The notes: generated by a model from the sequence alone, not told the origin. Shown: positions 8,703-19,587, counted from the stretch's first letter. The stretch is DNA of 64,000 nucleotides from Pseudomonas pudica (GCF_015680405.1 NZ_JADLJS010000010.1:1-64000), one strand, 5' to 3'. Program-made: numbers and translations.

Positions 8703-10145
8703 TCACTGGCCGGCCTGCGCGGTCTGCGCGGGCACGGCGAAGTTGTTGCGTTTGCAGAGCTTGGCCTCGACCTTCTGGGTACCGCTTTCCGGCCCCTGCA
8801 CCTCGAACGCCAGCAGGCTCTGGCTGGCCCAGTCCTCGTCTTCGCGCATCTGGAAGACGAAGCGGCCGTCGGTGTCGGAGGTTTCCGGTTTTTCCAGCTT
8901 GATGTCCTCGTGGCGACCGTTGAGGTACCAGAGGGTGGCCTGCAGCACCTTCACCGATGGGTCTTCGAACTTGACGTCCATCTGGATGTTGCGGTTGATC
9001 AGGTCTTTGATCACGCCGCCCTTGCCGTTGACCATCAGCTCGTTCTTGCCGGGTTTGAGGGTGGCGCTGGCGCTCATCAGGGCCGGGCGGTCATCGCAGC
9101 CGTCGTCGAGCAGACCAAGGATTTGCCGCCAGATGGTTTCCTGGTCCAGGCGATACAGCGGGGAGAATTCCCAGATCAGGATCTTCGGCGGGTTCTTCTG
9201 GAATTCCTCGCTGCCCAGGTACTGGATCATCGAGCCTTCCAGGCCGCCGCCGGGGAAGGCGACGTTCAGTACATCGGCACCAATGTACTGTTGCAGGAAG
9301 CCCGCGAAGTTGTAGTTCTTGCCACTGTGGCTGGTACCCACCAGGGTGATCTGCGCGTTGCCGGCGTCACCGAACAGGTCGTCACCGCCACTGTCGGAGC
9401 CTTTGGGCTCGGTGGCGAACTGGTCCATGTACTGGACGGCGTAGCTGGTACCACAGAGCTGACCGGCGACGTTATGCAAGGTGCCGGTCTTGCCCATGCG
9501 CCCGGACTTTTTCGTTTCGAATTCCTTGCGCGGGATGCCTTCGAAGGCCGGCATCTTGTGCACGGTATCGGCCACGATCCTGGCAGCGCGCTCGGCGCCG
9601 TAAGGCGTCCAGTGCTGGTCGCCACGGAAGTAGAAGTCCTTGCCCTGGTCGGCAGCGGCCAGCTGTTCGTTGGTCAGCGGCGACAGGTCGGGTACGTTGT
9701 AGCCCATGCTGGCAAAGCGCTTGAGCATGGCCTGGTAGTTGCCCAGGGCCTTCTGGTAGTCGAAGGCAGCCTTTTCCGCCGGGTTGAGCATGTTGCGGTT
9801 CACCAGGCCACGGGTCGGCTGGTACACCACCACCAGCTCCACGCCGCGCTTCTTGAACGCGTCGTGCACTTGCTGCAGGCGCTTGTAGCCGGCCGGGGTG
9901 GTATTGAACTCGGTGCGCAGGTCTTCGCGGGTACGGAACAGCCAGTCGCCCTGGGCCTGCACCAGCGTGGTGAAGTTCTGCTGGTAACGGGTTGTGTAGC
10001 GGCTTGGGTCATGCGCTTCAGGGCACAGCTGGCAGCAAGGCTCGGCGCTGAAGGTAGGGGCCTTGACGTCTTCGGCGCGCACGCCCTGGCTGATCGCCAG
10101 GAGGGCGGCGGACAGGCCCAGCAGTTTCATCAGATGTGGGGTCAT
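8703..10145 (-). CDS. algX: Alginate O-acetyltransferase AlgX
   Basis: AlgX (480 residues) is a two-domain periplasmic protein, with an SGNH-like acetyltransferase domain and a C-terminal carbohydrate-binding module. It transfers acetyl groups onto alginate and is part of the export scaffold. A signal peptide is present (cleavage near GVRAED). Catalytic motifs are GDQHWTP (Asp-x-His) and [11 protein letters not shown] (Ser). It lies 13 bases after algG. Confidence 0.96.
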   Translation of the reverse strand: MTPHLMKLLGLSAALLAISQGVRAEDVKAPTFSAEPCCQLCPEAHDPSRYTTRYQQNFTTLVQAQGDWLFRTREDLRTEFNTTPAGYKRLQQVHDAFKKRGVELVVVYQPTRGLVNRNMLNPAEKAAFDYQKALGNYQAMLKRFASMGYNVPDLSPLTNEQLAAADQGKDFYFRGDQHWTPYGAERAARIVADTVHKMPAFEGIPRKEFETKKSGRMGKTGTLHNVAGQLCGTSYAVQYMDQFATEPKGSDSGGDDLFGDAGNAQITLVGTSHSGKNYNFAGFLQQYIGADVLNVAFPGGGLEGSMIQYLGSEEFQKNPPKILIWEFSPLYRLDQETIWRQILGLLDDGCDDRPALMSASATLKPGKNELMVNGKGGVIKDLINRNIQMDVKFEDPSVKVLQATLWYLNGRHEDIKLEKPETSDTDGRFVFQMREDEDWASQSLLAFEVQGPESGTQKVEAKLCKRNNFAVPAQTAQAGQ

Positions 10146-10158
10146 GGTCTGGGCTTCC

Positions 10159-11718
10159 TTAATCGATCATTTCGGTCTGGCGTTCGACCGGGTCGATCAG
10201 CACAGCCTTTTGCTGGCGTACCAGCAGGTCGAGGATTTCGTCCTGGCGTTCGCCCAGAACGCCGTTGAGGCTGATACCGCTGGCCTTGCGCGGGGCGAGC
10301 ATGGACACCTTGTACAGCTCGACCGACAGCGGCGAGTCGATCGACAGGGGGCCGGAGCCGTTGGCCGACAGTTCGCCACCGACCAGGATCAGCGACACCT
10401 TGGTGTCGAACGGGTCGAGGGCGATGTCGCGGTCGGTGTTGGACAGGTCCTTGATGTGGCCGTACACGCCGACCAGACCGTTGGCCATGGCGACGTTTTC
10501 GTACAGGCGGATGTTCACGCTGTTGCGCACGCGGATGCCGTGGCGGCGGTTGTTGATCAGCTTGTTGCCCCAGATCAGGTTGTCGCCACTTTCGTACAGC
10601 GTGATGCCGTCGGTGTGGTTGCGGTAGATCTCGTTGTAGGCGATCAGGTTGTTGACGCTGTTACGGTCGATCACCACGCCCGAGAGCTTGTTGTCGAAGC
10701 TCTTGTTGTTGATGATCCAGCTGTCGTTGACCTCACGCGAAACGATGATGCCGTGCTTCTTCTTGGTGCCGTACACCGTGTTGCCGGCGATGATCAGCCG
10801 GTGCGAGCGGTCGTGCGGGTCGATGCCGTAGACGATGTTGTCGCGGTAGGTGCTGTCCTTGACCACGAAGTCCTGGGTCTCGTAGCAGTAGAAGCCGTAC
10901 CACATGTCGCTGAACTCAGAGCCGATGATCCAACCGGTGGGTTCCGGGCGGCCCATGCGCTTGGCCATGTTCGGCGTGTACTGCGAGATGCTCACGCCGT
11001 ACGATTTGGACTTGGCGTAGCCGAAGCTGGCCATCTTGGTGTTGACGATGTAGGTCTCGGTACCGCCCCACGACAGCAGGAACGGGCGGAATTCCTTGGG
11101 CGAGCGGAAGGTCGCCGGGCCATTTTCCTTTTCCCGCCAGCCGGTCACCTGGGTGTCGGTGACGAACAGCTTGCCGTCGTTGACCAGGAACGAACCGCCT
11201 TCCTGGGACAGGCGCAGCTGCTTGACCTTGCCGTCGATCTCGAGGATGCCCTTCTGCCCGACCACGATCGGCAGGCGCGCCAGGTATACACCCGGCTCGA
11301 CTTCGCTGAGGTACTGCTTGGGTACCTTCTTGCTCAGCTCGACCAGGTCGACATGGCCGTCATCGATGAAGATCGCCTGTGGAATGCCATGCTGGCGCTG
11401 GACCCACTCGGCCGCCTTGTTGTCGCCGCCGACGAATTCCTTGAGGGTATCCTCCTGGAACATGCGGCGCAGGCTGACCTTGCCCTTGTGGCGGCGGTCG
11501 ATTTTCTTCTGCACCGCATCAAAGGTGTAGCCGGTCAGGTCAGGCAGCTTCGGCGGGTCCATGTGCAGCGGCTCGATCGGCGCGCTGGAGACCGTGTAGG
11601 TCTTGGCCTGCTGCAGTTCCTTGGCGATCACCTGGGGCTCTGCGGCAGCCACCAGGCCGCTGGCCAGCAGCAAGGCGCTGGCCAACAGGCTGTGACGTAA
11701 GTGCGGGTGAAGGTTCAT
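10159..11718 (-). CDS. algG: Mannuronan C5-epimerase AlgG
   Basis: AlgG (519 residues) converts polymerised mannuronate to guluronate in the periplasm. A signal peptide ends near VAAAEP (residue 26). The C-terminal half is a right-handed parallel beta-helix with many Asn-rich turns, and the catalytic DPHDR motif is at residues 300-304. It also takes part in the export complex with AlgX and AlgK. The gap to algE is 22 bases. Confidence 0.97.
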   Translation of the reverse strand: MNLHPHLRHSLLASALLLASGLVAAAEPQVIAKELQQAKTYTVSSAPIEPLHMDPPKLPDLTGYTFDAVQKKIDRRHKGKVSLRRMFQEDTLKEFVGGDNKAAEWVQRQHGIPQAIFIDDGHVDLVELSKKVPKQYLSEVEPGVYLARLPIVVGQKGILEIDGKVKQLRLSQEGGSFLVNDGKLFVTDTQVTGWREKENGPATFRSPKEFRPFLLSWGGTETYIVNTKMASFGYAKSKSYGVSISQYTPNMAKRMGRPEPTGWIIGSEFSDMWYGFYCYETQDFVVKDSTYRDNIVYGIDPHDRSHRLIIAGNTVYGTKKKHGIIVSREVNDSWIINNKSFDNKLSGVVIDRNSVNNLIAYNEIYRNHTDGITLYESGDNLIWGNKLINNRRHGIRVRNSVNIRLYENVAMANGLVGVYGHIKDLSNTDRDIALDPFDTKVSLILVGGELSANGSGPLSIDSPLSVELYKVSMLAPRKASGISLNGVLGERQDEILDLLVRQQKAVLIDPVERQTEMID

Positions 11719-11740
11719 AACGGTAAGTCCTCTACCGGCC

Positions 11741-13219
11741 TCAGAAGCGCCAGATCACGTCGACGAAGGCGCGGTGCATGTACGAGTCCGCTTCCTTGCC
11801 ATAGGCATCGCCCGGCTTGAACACGCCAGCACGCAGGCGCACCAGGGCAGATGGCTCGTCGATGGCCTGGCTCATCGAAGCCGGCAGCAGGCCTTGCTTG
11901 AAGTACTTGGTCACGACCACGTCCATTTCCTGGCCAAGGTCTTTTTCACCATCGACCAGCGGGCGGTTCACGCCGTTGTCGTTGACCACCGCGTTGATGC
12001 CGCTGGAACCGATGTTCTGGTTGCCATCGACACGCCAGAACTTGTGGTAGATGAAGCTGGCGTCGTAGTCGTCGCGCAGCTGCCAGGAGGCGAACAGGGT
12101 GGCCGCCTGCAGGTTGCCCAGCTCGCCGCGGAAGGCTTCACCGAAGCGGTGCACGCGCGAACGGGTACCGGTGTAGTTGGAGCGGTTGCTCTCCAGGCCG
12201 GTCTGCTCGTAGTTGCTCGAACCGTCGTCGCCACCACCGCCACTGCCACGGGCGTAGGCCGCACCGACCTGCCATTGCGGGTCGAGGCGCAGGCGGATGC
12301 CGAGGTCGGTGGCCCAGGCGTTGACATCACCACTCTGCTTGCCGGTGGCCACGGTGTCGTCGCCGACCACCTGGCTGCTGAGGGTGTCGCGGTCACCGGT
12401 CAGCCAGGTGACGCTGCCCCAGTAGTTGACGGTGTGGTCGTTGCGCCAGTTGTAGGCGTCGCTGTTGGCTTCCAGGCCCAGCCAGGTGAGGTCGCCGGTG
12501 CGGGTCTTGTCCAGCGCATCGACGGTTTCGCCCGGGTTCTTCAGGCTGCCGCCGTCGTGGGTGTGGTGGGCGCGTACACCGACCCAGTGGCCAGGGGTCC
12601 ACTGCGTGGCGACATTGCCGTAGACGTGCGTACGGTCCTTGTCTTCGGGGGCCAGCTCGGTGAGGTCGGTGCGGTATTCGCTGAAGCGTTGGGCAACGCC
12701 CAGGTCGGCCTTGAGCAGGGTGGTGTCGAAGGTCCAGTTCAGCGCCTCGATGTTGGTGTCGCGCCACATGCCATCGTCGCTGCGCAGGCGCTGGCGGCCG
12801 AAACGCAGCTGCTCGCCGGGATAGGCGGTGAGGCCGCTGTAGCCGACCCAGAATTCGCGCATGGCCAGGTAGCTCTTGTCCTGCTCACGGCCGTCGGCGG
12901 CGGTGTCGGTCGTGGTGCCGTCGTCGTTCTGGCGCAGAGTGTCGGTTTCGATGGTGTCGGTCGCGGTGACGGCTTGGCCCATGGCATAGGCGCTCCAGTT
13001 GCCACGCTCGCCATATACCCAAGGGCGCAAGTCGAGACCCAGGCCGTTGACGTCGCCGCCGGAGCGGGTGCCCAGATCACGGTCGTCTTCCGACTGGCCG
13101 GTGATCTTCACATCCAGGCCGAAGTTCTTTTCAGCGGTCATTTCCGCCAGGGTCGGGCAGGACCACAGCAGGGCGAAGCTCAGGCCGATGCCGGCTTTCA
13201 CGAAGGGATTGAGCGTCAT
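11741..13219 (-). CDS. algE: Alginate export outer-membrane porin AlgE
   Basis: AlgE (492 residues) forms the beta-barrel through which alginate leaves the cell. It has a signal peptide (cleavage near TLAEM), alternating amphipathic strands throughout, and a C-terminal phenylalanine (VDVIWRF), which is the signature for assembly by the BAM machinery. The start overlaps the end of algK by 4 bases, so the two are probably translationally coupled. Confidence 0.96.
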   Translation of the reverse strand: MTLNPFVKAGIGLSFALLWSCPTLAEMTAEKNFGLDVKITGQSEDDRDLGTRSGGDVNGLGLDLRPWVYGERGNWSAYAMGQAVTATDTIETDTLRQNDDGTTTDTAADGREQDKSYLAMREFWVGYSGLTAYPGEQLRFGRQRLRSDDGMWRDTNIEALNWTFDTTLLKADLGVAQRFSEYRTDLTELAPEDKDRTHVYGNVATQWTPGHWVGVRAHHTHDGGSLKNPGETVDALDKTRTGDLTWLGLEANSDAYNWRNDHTVNYWGSVTWLTGDRDTLSSQVVGDDTVATGKQSGDVNAWATDLGIRLRLDPQWQVGAAYARGSGGGGDDGSSNYEQTGLESNRSNYTGTRSRVHRFGEAFRGELGNLQAATLFASWQLRDDYDASFIYHKFWRVDGNQNIGSSGINAVVNDNGVNRPLVDGEKDLGQEMDVVVTKYFKQGLLPASMSQAIDEPSALVRLRAGVFKPGDAYGKEADSYMHRAFVDVIWRF

Positions 13220-14643
13220 AGCGAGTCCTCACCGGTTACTTCTTTTTCATCGTCTTGCAGGGCTTCGATGGCCAGGGTGCTGTTGGCGCCTTGCGCCATG
13301 CTGCCGCGTGCCTGCTTCTCTTGTGCCAGCAGTTGCTGGGCCTGGCTGCGCTGGTCAGGCGTAAGTTGCTGGTCGAGCTGCTGCAGCAGTTCAGCGGACT
13401 GCGGCGACGGGTTGGCCTGGGCCAGCTGGGCGAATACCCAGGCGTTGCCCGGTTGCGGGCGAATGCCATGGCCTTCGCTGAACAGCTGGGCCAGGGCATA
13501 GTCGGCACTGTTCTGCCCACCACGGGCGGCGGCCAGCAGGTTGTCGACGGCCTTTTGTGGCTCGACGTTGCCCAGGTAGCCGCGGCGGTACAGCTGGCCC
13601 AGGTAGTAATGGGCGCTGACTTCGCCTGCGTCGGCGGCAGCCTGCAGGTGTTGTTCGGCTTTGGCCGCGTCCGCAGGCACGGTCTTGCCTTCGTAGTACA
13701 GGCGGCCAAGCAACAGTTCGGCGCGTGGCTGTTCGGCTTCGCGGCCCTTGTCGATGTAGGCCATCAGCTGGTCGGTATCGCCCAGCTCTGGGAAGTCGTA
13801 CACCAGTTGCGCCAGGCTGACCCAGGACGCCGGGTTGGCCGGGGCCACCTGTTCGAGCAGGTCCTTGGCGGTTTTCTCGTCGGTCTGGCCAAGGCTGCGG
13901 TCAGCCAGTACCCGGGCAACGCTGTCTACCCGGGTGGCCGGTACTGCGCCACGGGCGTAGGCAGCCTTGAGCTGGCCGAGCAGGGCAGCCTGCTGGTCGG
14001 CCTGGCCACGCTTCTGGTACACGGTGGCCAGTTCGACGTAGCAGATGTCGGTGCTGTTCAGCGCGGCCTTGCAGATTTTTTCCACTTCGCCCAGATGCTG
14101 GTCGTAGGTGCCCTGGGTGCGGTACAGCAGCACCTGGGCCAGGCCCGCTTCCGGGTTGCCGGCGGCGCGCCATTGGTCGATCTGCTGCTGCGCGTTGACC
14201 TTGGGGAAGCTCTGCGGGTAGGTCAGGTAGAGCATCGCCAGCGGGATCAGGGTGTTGCTTTCGCCCTGCTTGGCGGCTTGCTTGAGCAGTGTTTCGGCTT
14301 CTTCGCGCTCGGCCTGGGTGCTGTCGGGCTTGGCCACCAGCAGGCGGCCGAGGCGCGCCTGGGCACGCGGCGAAATGGCGGCCGCGGCGCGGTAGGTAGC
14401 CTCGGCTTCCTTGATTTTCGCCGGATCGCGGGTGGCAACCTTGATGTCGGCCAGGCCCACTTGCGCTTCGCTGTAGCCCAGGTCGGCCAGCGCCTTGTAG
14501 TTGCGCTCGGCCAGTGCAGTGTCACCGCGCTTCATGGCTTCGTTGGCCAGGCGCTGGTCGGGCAGGCCCGCACAGCCGGCCAGGGTGATGGCAGCAGCCA
14601 GGGCACACAGGCCCAGGCTGGCGCTTTTCTTGTGGGGAATCAT
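13216..14643 (-). CDS. algK: Alginate biosynthesis lipoprotein AlgK
   Basis: AlgK (475 residues) is an outer-membrane lipoprotein with Sel1/TPR-like helical repeats that scaffolds the export complex and helps place AlgE. The lipobox is LAGC with the lipidated Cys at residue 24. Repeats are visible through the sequence (for example [20 protein letters not shown] and [16 protein letters not shown]). It begins 12 bases after alg44 and overlaps algE. Confidence 0.96.
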   Translation of the reverse strand: MIPHKKSASLGLCALAAAITLAGCAGLPDQRLANEAMKRGDTALAERNYKALADLGYSEAQVGLADIKVATRDPAKIKEAEATYRAAAAISPRAQARLGRLLVAKPDSTQAEREEAETLLKQAAKQGESNTLIPLAMLYLTYPQSFPKVNAQQQIDQWRAAGNPEAGLAQVLLYRTQGTYDQHLGEVEKICKAALNSTDICYVELATVYQKRGQADQQAALLGQLKAAYARGAVPATRVDSVARVLADRSLGQTDEKTAKDLLEQVAPANPASWVSLAQLVYDFPELGDTDQLMAYIDKGREAEQPRAELLLGRLYYEGKTVPADAAKAEQHLQAAADAGEVSAHYYLGQLYRRGYLGNVEPQKAVDNLLAAARGGQNSADYALAQLFSEGHGIRPQPGNAWVFAQLAQANPSPQSAELLQQLDQQLTPDQRSQAQQLLAQEKQARGSMAQGANSTLAIEALQDDEKEVTGEDSL

Positions 14644-14655
14644 GTTGTGATCCTC

Positions 14656-15822
14656 TTACAGCCCACGGGCCATGGCTTTGTCGATCAGCCAGTTCAGCGA
14701 TGGGCCACGGTCGCTGTTGACCGAAGCCGGGCGACCGGCGAGTTCGGCGGGCAGGGCGCTGTCAGGTTTGATCTGCACACGGATGTCGGCGGCCAGGTCT
14801 TCGCTGTTGAGGCTGGCGCTGCTGACGATCTGGCCGGTGCGTACTTCGTCTTCGCCGGCTACCTGGAAGTTGACCCGGGTGCCTGGCTTGACCTCGTCGA
14901 ACTGGCGGTAGGTGAAGCGCGCCTCGATCATCGGGTTGGTGGTACGCGGGATCAGCTGGAAGATCGGCTGGCCCTTGGCGGCGTACTGGCCGTTGTCGAC
15001 CAGCTGGCGGGCAACCACGCAATCACACGGGCTGGTGAGGGTGCCGGACAGCTGCTTGCCGAATAGTTCCTCGATCTTCGCCGGCTCCAGCTGTGCGTCT
15101 TCCAGGTTGCCCTTGAGCATGTCCAGCATGCTGGTGGTGAAGCTGGCCAGTGGTGCGCCCTTGGCGATCTGGCCACCGCTTTCGACCAGGCTGTTCACGG
15201 TGCCGTCGCGCGGCATGGTGACGTTGGTGGTGGGTACCGCGACCACGCCGGCTTCGGCATGGCTTACGAAGTACATGCCGTACAGCGACTTGGCGATGAA
15301 GCCGAAGGCGGCGACACCGACCACGAATACACCGAGGGTGACGGTGACTGCCTTGAGGCGGCCGAAGGCGCTCAGGCCACTGCCGCCATCCTTCTGCTTG
15401 CGTGCCTTGGTGAAGTTGTCGCGCTGCAAGGTGCTGAGCACATCGCCAGCAGTGATCAGTTCACCCGAGAGGTGCGAGGTGATGATGTGGCGCAGCGTGG
15501 CGATGTCGCGTGGCTCGAGGTTCTGGAACTGCGCGCCGGTACGGCCGCTGTCCGGGTTGTAGGAGCGCACCTGGAACTCGATGTCCATCGACAGGCCGAG
15601 GTTGTCGACCGTGAACTGCAGCCGCCCGCGGAGCACGTCGCCAACCGACAGTGGTTGCTTGGTGTGGAAGCTCAGGCCTCCGGCGGAAAGATCGTCGACT
15701 TTCACATCGTGGGCTTGGCGCTGAGGGTCGAGGAAGCGCAGCTTGGCGGGGATGCGTACCCGGGCGTGCTGGCGCTGGGCTTCGGACTCATGCACGACGT
15801 TGACGTTCACGGCGGTATTCAT
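14656..15822 (-). CDS. alg44: Alginate copolymerase subunit Alg44 (PilZ domain)
   Basis: Alg44 (388 residues) is the c-di-GMP receptor of alginate polymerisation. The N-terminal PilZ domain keeps the binding residues R17 and R21 (RQHAR) and D44, S46, G49 (DLSAGG), the same positions reported for P. aeruginosa. One membrane helix follows at about 157-178, then a periplasmic membrane-fusion-like domain. It works with Alg8 in the inner membrane. Polymerisation here should therefore depend on c-di-GMP. Confidence 0.97.
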   Translation of the reverse strand: MNTAVNVNVVHESEAQRQHARVRIPAKLRFLDPQRQAHDVKVDDLSAGGLSFHTKQPLSVGDVLRGRLQFTVDNLGLSMDIEFQVRSYNPDSGRTGAQFQNLEPRDIATLRHIITSHLSGELITAGDVLSTLQRDNFTKARKQKDGGSGLSAFGRLKAVTVTLGVFVVGVAAFGFIAKSLYGMYFVSHAEAGVVAVPTTNVTMPRDGTVNSLVESGGQIAKGAPLASFTTSMLDMLKGNLEDAQLEPAKIEELFGKQLSGTLTSPCDCVVARQLVDNGQYAAKGQPIFQLIPRTTNPMIEARFTYRQFDEVKPGTRVNFQVAGEDEVRTGQIVSSASLNSEDLAADIRVQIKPDSALPAELAGRPASVNSDRGPSLNWLIDKAMARGL

Positions 15823-15858
15823 GTGGTTTGTTCCTGTTAGTTCCGATCCGGGTTGGGC

Positions 15859-17349
15859 TCACACGACCATGAACAGCACAGCGACGAAGATGCTGGCAGC
15901 CGAGAAGGTCATGGTCCGCGAGGACCAGGTGTTGAACCATTGTTGAAAGCTGGCGAGGTCACGCTTGAGGGCAGTGGGCTGACGCGTCCAGGACTGCTTG
16001 TCGAGGCGGAAGAACACGTAGATCTTCATCAGCGCGCCGATGATCTGGTTGTAATAGAGAATCAGCGGGTAGGCCGGGCCCACGTTATGGCCGGAGCACA
16101 GCAGCATGATGGTGAGGATCAGACGGGTGATGCCGATCCACAGCAGGTACACCAGCAGGAAGCCCATGCCGAACTTGAGGCTGGCGATTACCGCCACGGT
16201 CAGGCCCAGCAGGCTGGTCCACATCGACACGCGCTGGTCGAACAGCACGATGCTGGTGAACAGGCCCAGGCGGCGCAGGCCGAGGCCCAGCGCGCGGGAG
16301 TTCTGCCGCAGGTTGTTGCCGTACCAGCGGTACATCAGTTTGCGGCTGGCCTTGAAGAAGCTCTTCTCCGGCGGGTGCTCGACCGTGTTGATGGCGGCGT
16401 CCGGCACGTAGAAGGTGTCGTAGCCCAGGCGCATCAGGCTGAACCAGCTGGACTTGTCGTCACCGGTGAGGAACTTGAAGCGGCCCAGGCGCCAGTGCAT
16501 CAGCGAGTCGCTTTCGACGTCGGCGATGAACTCGGGGTTGGTCACCACGCTGGCGCGGAACATCGACATGCGCCCGGTCATGGTCAGCACGCGCTTGGAC
16601 AGGGCCATCGAGCACATGTTGATGTGGCGCTGGGCGAAGCGCAGCTTGTGCCACTCGCTCATGATGTAGCCGCCACGCACTTCGCAGAACTCGTTGGTGG
16701 TCAGGCCGCCGACGTTGGGGAACAGCTTGAACCACGGCACGGTCTTGCGTACCACGCCATCGCCCAGCACGGTGTCGCCGTCGATGACCGCCACCACGGC
16801 GTTCTCGTCCGGCAGCATGCGCGAGATGGCACGGAAACCGTAGGCCAGGCCGTCACGCTTGCCGGTACCGGCGATGCGCACGATGTCGAGCTTCACGTGG
16901 GCGGGCGGGTTGTATTTGGCCCACAGGCTTTTCACCAGCAGTTCGTCCGACATCTCCACCAGCGAGCAGACCACGGTGGTGGGGAAGCCACAGTTGATCG
17001 CCTCGCGAATCACCGAGCTGTACACCTGGGCGGTGGTCAGCGCTTCGATGCGGAAGCTGGTCACCATCAGGTAAACGTGGGACGGGTCGGCGTCCTTCCC
17101 CATCTTCTGCACCTTGCGGCGCAGGTACGGGTACACGCCGTAGAGGAAGATCATGCCGCGGATGAAATGGGTGGCGCCCATGGAATAGCGCCAGATGCCG
17201 ACTGCGCCGACCAGGAAGATGAAGTGCTTCGACTGCGAGTCGAAGATATCGGCTGGCAGGGCCAGGGCGATCAGCATGAGCAGACTCATGTAGAGCAGCC
17301 AACCGGCGCACTGCAACAGCACTGTCTGGATCCTTTGCATGTTCAGCAT
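15859..17349 (-). CDS. alg8: Alginate polymerase Alg8 (GT2 glycosyltransferase)
   Basis: Alg8 (496 residues) is the inner-membrane glycosyltransferase that polymerises GDP-mannuronate. The GT2 core shows DGD at residues 190-192 (from the first Met), the acidic pair GDDKS near 296-300, and an [10 protein letters not shown] segment near 341-350, like the Q/RxxRW block of processive synthases. Membrane helices flank the catalytic part at both ends. The true start may be Met4 (17340). It follows algD after a 65-base gap containing a GC hairpin. Confidence 0.96.
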   Translation of the reverse strand: MLNMQRIQTVLLQCAGWLLYMSLLMLIALALPADIFDSQSKHFIFLVGAVGIWRYSMGATHFIRGMIFLYGVYPYLRRKVQKMGKDADPSHVYLMVTSFRIEALTTAQVYSSVIREAINCGFPTTVVCSLVEMSDELLVKSLWAKYNPPAHVKLDIVRIAGTGKRDGLAYGFRAISRMLPDENAVVAVIDGDTVLGDGVVRKTVPWFKLFPNVGGLTTNEFCEVRGGYIMSEWHKLRFAQRHINMCSMALSKRVLTMTGRMSMFRASVVTNPEFIADVESDSLMHWRLGRFKFLTGDDKSSWFSLMRLGYDTFYVPDAAINTVEHPPEKSFFKASRKLMYRWYGNNLRQNSRALGLGLRRLGLFTSIVLFDQRVSMWTSLLGLTVAVIASLKFGMGFLLVYLLWIGITRLILTIMLLCSGHNVGPAYPLILYYNQIIGALMKIYVFFRLDKQSWTRQPTALKRDLASFQQWFNTWSSRTMTFSAASIFVAVLFMVV

Positions 17350-17372
17350 CCGTCGAGAATTCGGGAAAAGGT

Positions 17373-17405
17373 GGGCAGCGGGGGGGGGGGAGGCCCCCGC
17401 TGCCC
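17373..17405. repeat. GC hairpin between algD and alg8
   Basis: A 12-bp stem (GGGCAGCGGGGG at 17373-17384 with CCCCCGCTGCCC at 17394-17405) lies about 10 bases beyond the algD stop codon. It includes an 11-base G run (17380-17390). There is no T tract, so it looks more like an RNA-stabilising or attenuating stem than a terminator. The G run could also contain a length error. Confidence 0.6.
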
Positions 17406-17414
17406 GGCCAGCAC

Positions 17415-18731
17415 TTACCAGCAGATGCCTTCGGTACGGCTGGTGGCGCAGGTCGGTTTGCTCATGAAGCCGACCAGGTCGATCACGTGCTTGCCGGCCG
17501 GCGCTTGCTGGGCCAACGCACGGAACTGCTCGTCACGGTTGCCCAGGACGATGATGTCGGCGTTGTCGATCACCTTCTGGAAGTCGGCGTTGAGCAGCGA
17601 CGACACGTGCGGGATTTTCGACTCGATGTAGTCCTTGTTGGCGCCGTGGACGCGGGCGTACTGGACGTTCTCGTCGTAGATGTCCAGCTGGTAGCCCTTG
17701 CCGATCAGGCGTTCGGCCAGTTCCACCAGCGGGCTTTCACGCAGGTCGTCGGTGCCGGCCTTGAAGCTCAGGCCGAGCAGGGCGACCTTGCGCTTGTCGT
17801 GGGCTTCGATCAGTTCGAAGGCGTTCTGCACCTGCGATTCGTTGCTGCGCATCAGCGAGTCGAGCAGCGGTGCGCGTACATCGAGGCTGGCGGCGCGATA
17901 GGTGAGGGCGCGCACGTCCTTGGGCAGGCACGAGCCGCCGAAGGCGAAGCCAGGGCGCATGTAGTACTGGGACAGGTTCAGTACTTTGTCCTGGCAGACT
18001 ACGTCCATCACGTCACGGCCATCCACGCCTACGGCCTTGGCGATGTTGCCGATCTCGTTGGCGAAGGTGACCTTGGTGGCGTGCCACACGTTGCAGGTGT
18101 ACTTGATCATCTCGGCCACTTCGATCGGCTTGCGGATGATCGGTGCGTCGAGCTCTTCGTACAGGGCCTGCAGGATGTCGCCGCTGGCGCTGTCCAGTTC
18201 GCCGATGACGGTCATCGGTGGCTGGTCGTAGTCCTTGATCGCGGTGCTTTCACGCAGGAATTCCGGGTTGACCGCGACGCCGAAGTCGACGCCGGCTTTC
18301 TTGCCCGAGCAGTCTTCGAGGATCGGGATCACCACGTTCTTCACGGTGCCCGGCAGCACGGTGCTGCGTACCACGATGGTGTGGCGGCGCTCGCTGTCAC
18401 GCAGCACGTAGCCGATTTCGCGGCACACCGACTCGATGTACTCGAGGCCCAGGTCGCCGTTCTTCTTGCTTGGGGTACCCACGCAGATCATCGATACGTC
18501 GCTGGCACGGATGGCTTCGGCGAAATCGGTAGTACCGCGCAGGCGGCCGTTGGCGATGCCCTGTTGCAGCAGTGCTTCCAGGCCAGGTTCGACGATGGGC
18601 GACTTGCCCTGATTGATCAGGTCGATCTTGGTGCTGGACACATCCACACCGATCACTTCATGGCCTCGCGCCGTCAGGCAACCTGCACAGACCGCACCCA
18701 CATAACCCAAACCAAAGATGCTGATACGCAT
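17415..18731 (-). CDS. algD: GDP-mannose 6-dehydrogenase AlgD
   Basis: AlgD oxidises GDP-mannose to GDP-mannuronate, the committed step of alginate synthesis, using NAD. The protein is 438 residues from the ATG at 18731, which has a GAGGTGA ribosome site 8 bases upstream; an in-frame GTG at 18740 would overlap that site. The N-terminal Rossmann motif is [11 protein letters not shown] (residues 7-17) and the catalytic cysteine lies in [11 protein letters not shown]. It ends in EGICW like the P. aeruginosa enzyme. It is the first gene of the operon and the main regulated point. Confidence 0.98.
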   Translation of the reverse strand: MRISIFGLGYVGAVCAGCLTARGHEVIGVDVSSTKIDLINQGKSPIVEPGLEALLQQGIANGRLRGTTDFAEAIRASDVSMICVGTPSKKNGDLGLEYIESVCREIGYVLRDSERRHTIVVRSTVLPGTVKNVVIPILEDCSGKKAGVDFGVAVNPEFLRESTAIKDYDQPPMTVIGELDSASGDILQALYEELDAPIIRKPIEVAEMIKYTCNVWHATKVTFANEIGNIAKAVGVDGRDVMDVVCQDKVLNLSQYYMRPGFAFGGSCLPKDVRALTYRAASLDVRAPLLDSLMRSNESQVQNAFELIEAHDKRKVALLGLSFKAGTDDLRESPLVELAERLIGKGYQLDIYDENVQYARVHGANKDYIESKIPHVSSLLNADFQKVIDNADIIVLGNRDEQFRALAQQAPAGKHVIDLVGFMSKPTCATSRTEGICW

Positions 18732-19166
18732 CGCTATCACCTCATGTGTTTATCACGTCGGCACCTCCGGAGAGAGCCGGACTGGGTTGATTAACAACAG
18801 TTTTCGGGCGCACGGATCCATGGCGAAATGCACACTTCGCCGAGCGCAGGCAAAATAAATCCGGAGCGCAAAAAGTTATGCACTCAAATGTGGCAGTAAA
18901 AAGCCATTAATTAAAAAACGTGCCCTGGAATGCAGCCGTCTTTATTGCAAGGCGCTACGTGGCGCTTTGCTGTGCTTGTTTTTTCAAGTGGAAAAATCCT
19001 TTGAAATCAACCACTAGGACGAATTGAAAGGGACGCGTCTCTCCTGCATGGACAGGCTCTTCGGGGGGTGCCCGTCATACCTGTCGAAGTTGTTGGGCTG
19101 GTAGTGGATACCTGCCGTTGTCATCTGTAAGTCATCTCTCACAGCCCGGGGGCAGGAAAATCGTTA
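18732..19166 (-). promoter_or_regulatory. Long untranslated leader of the algD operon
   Basis: No gene is seen in the roughly 870 bases between algD and yaaA. The part from the predicted start of transcription (about 19165) to algD is a leader of about 430 nt, comparable to the long algD leader of P. aeruginosa. It is relatively AT-rich. A one-mismatch IHF-like site (AATCAACCACTAG at 19005-19017) is present but weak. Post-transcriptional control is plausible, but no known riboswitch was recognised. Confidence 0.6.
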
Positions 19167-19171
19167 CGGCA

Positions 19172-19200
19172 CTATGAGCGATTCGTCGTAGCAGAAGTTC
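19172..19200 (-). promoter_or_regulatory. AlgU (sigma-22/sigma-E type) promoter of algD
   Basis: On the minus strand, GAACTT (19195-19200) and TCATAG (19172-19177) are separated by 17 bases. The -35 matches the AlgU/RpoE consensus GAACTT exactly, and the -10 is close to TCTGA and to the TCCTAT of P. aeruginosa algD, which has the same spacing. Transcription would begin near 19165. It is the only such match I found upstream of the operon. Confidence 0.82.
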
Positions 19201-19368
19201 CGGGGTGGGTTCGGTGTGGATGAAAGATTTCTAAATATTTTTTCAGTGGCGGACAATTTCAATCTGATAGCACACGGGTGTTTTGCCCCGATATATAAAG
19301 GGCGAAACTGTTGCGAGATATTTTTATGCCAGCATCGAAAAATATTTTGAAAAATTCGTCAAAAAAGC

Positions 19369-19377
19369 TACGAACGG
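19369..19377 (-). promoter_or_regulatory. AlgR-like binding site upstream of algD
   Basis: The minus strand reads CCGTTCGTA here, matching the AlgR box CCGTTCGTC at 8 of 9 positions. It lies about 205-212 bases upstream of the predicted start, as expected for a distant AlgR site. The match is short and could be chance. Confidence 0.45.
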
Positions 19378-19495
19378 TCTTATGGCGTTTGGCTATAAGT
19401 GGCAGAGTGTCGATTTTTTGGCGTCGGATTTGTGGCGTGATGGCGATATGAAGTGCGCCCTGTTGCGGGGCAGGAGAGATGCGTAAATGGCTGCT

Positions 19496-19587
19496 GGCCT
19501 CTTTGCGGCTAAAGCCGCTCCCACAGGTAGTGCACTGGTCTTGCGTTCAGTGAAGTACCTGTGGGAGCGGCTTTAGTCGGGAAGAGG
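19496..19587. repeat. REP inverted pair between yaaA and the algD promoter
   Basis: REP units at about 19496-19527 (GCGGCTAAAGCCGCTCCCAC core) and 19557-19587 (inverse) converge. They lie immediately after the yaaA stop and upstream of the algD promoter, both genes being on the minus strand. The pair may end or insulate yaaA transcription from the alginate promoter. Confidence 0.85.

Noticed and set aside
19283-19486. Possible 67-residue gene upstream of algD
   Set aside because: It is AT-rich and lies across the predicted AlgR site region, has no strong ribosome site and resembles no family known to me. It is more likely promoter DNA.
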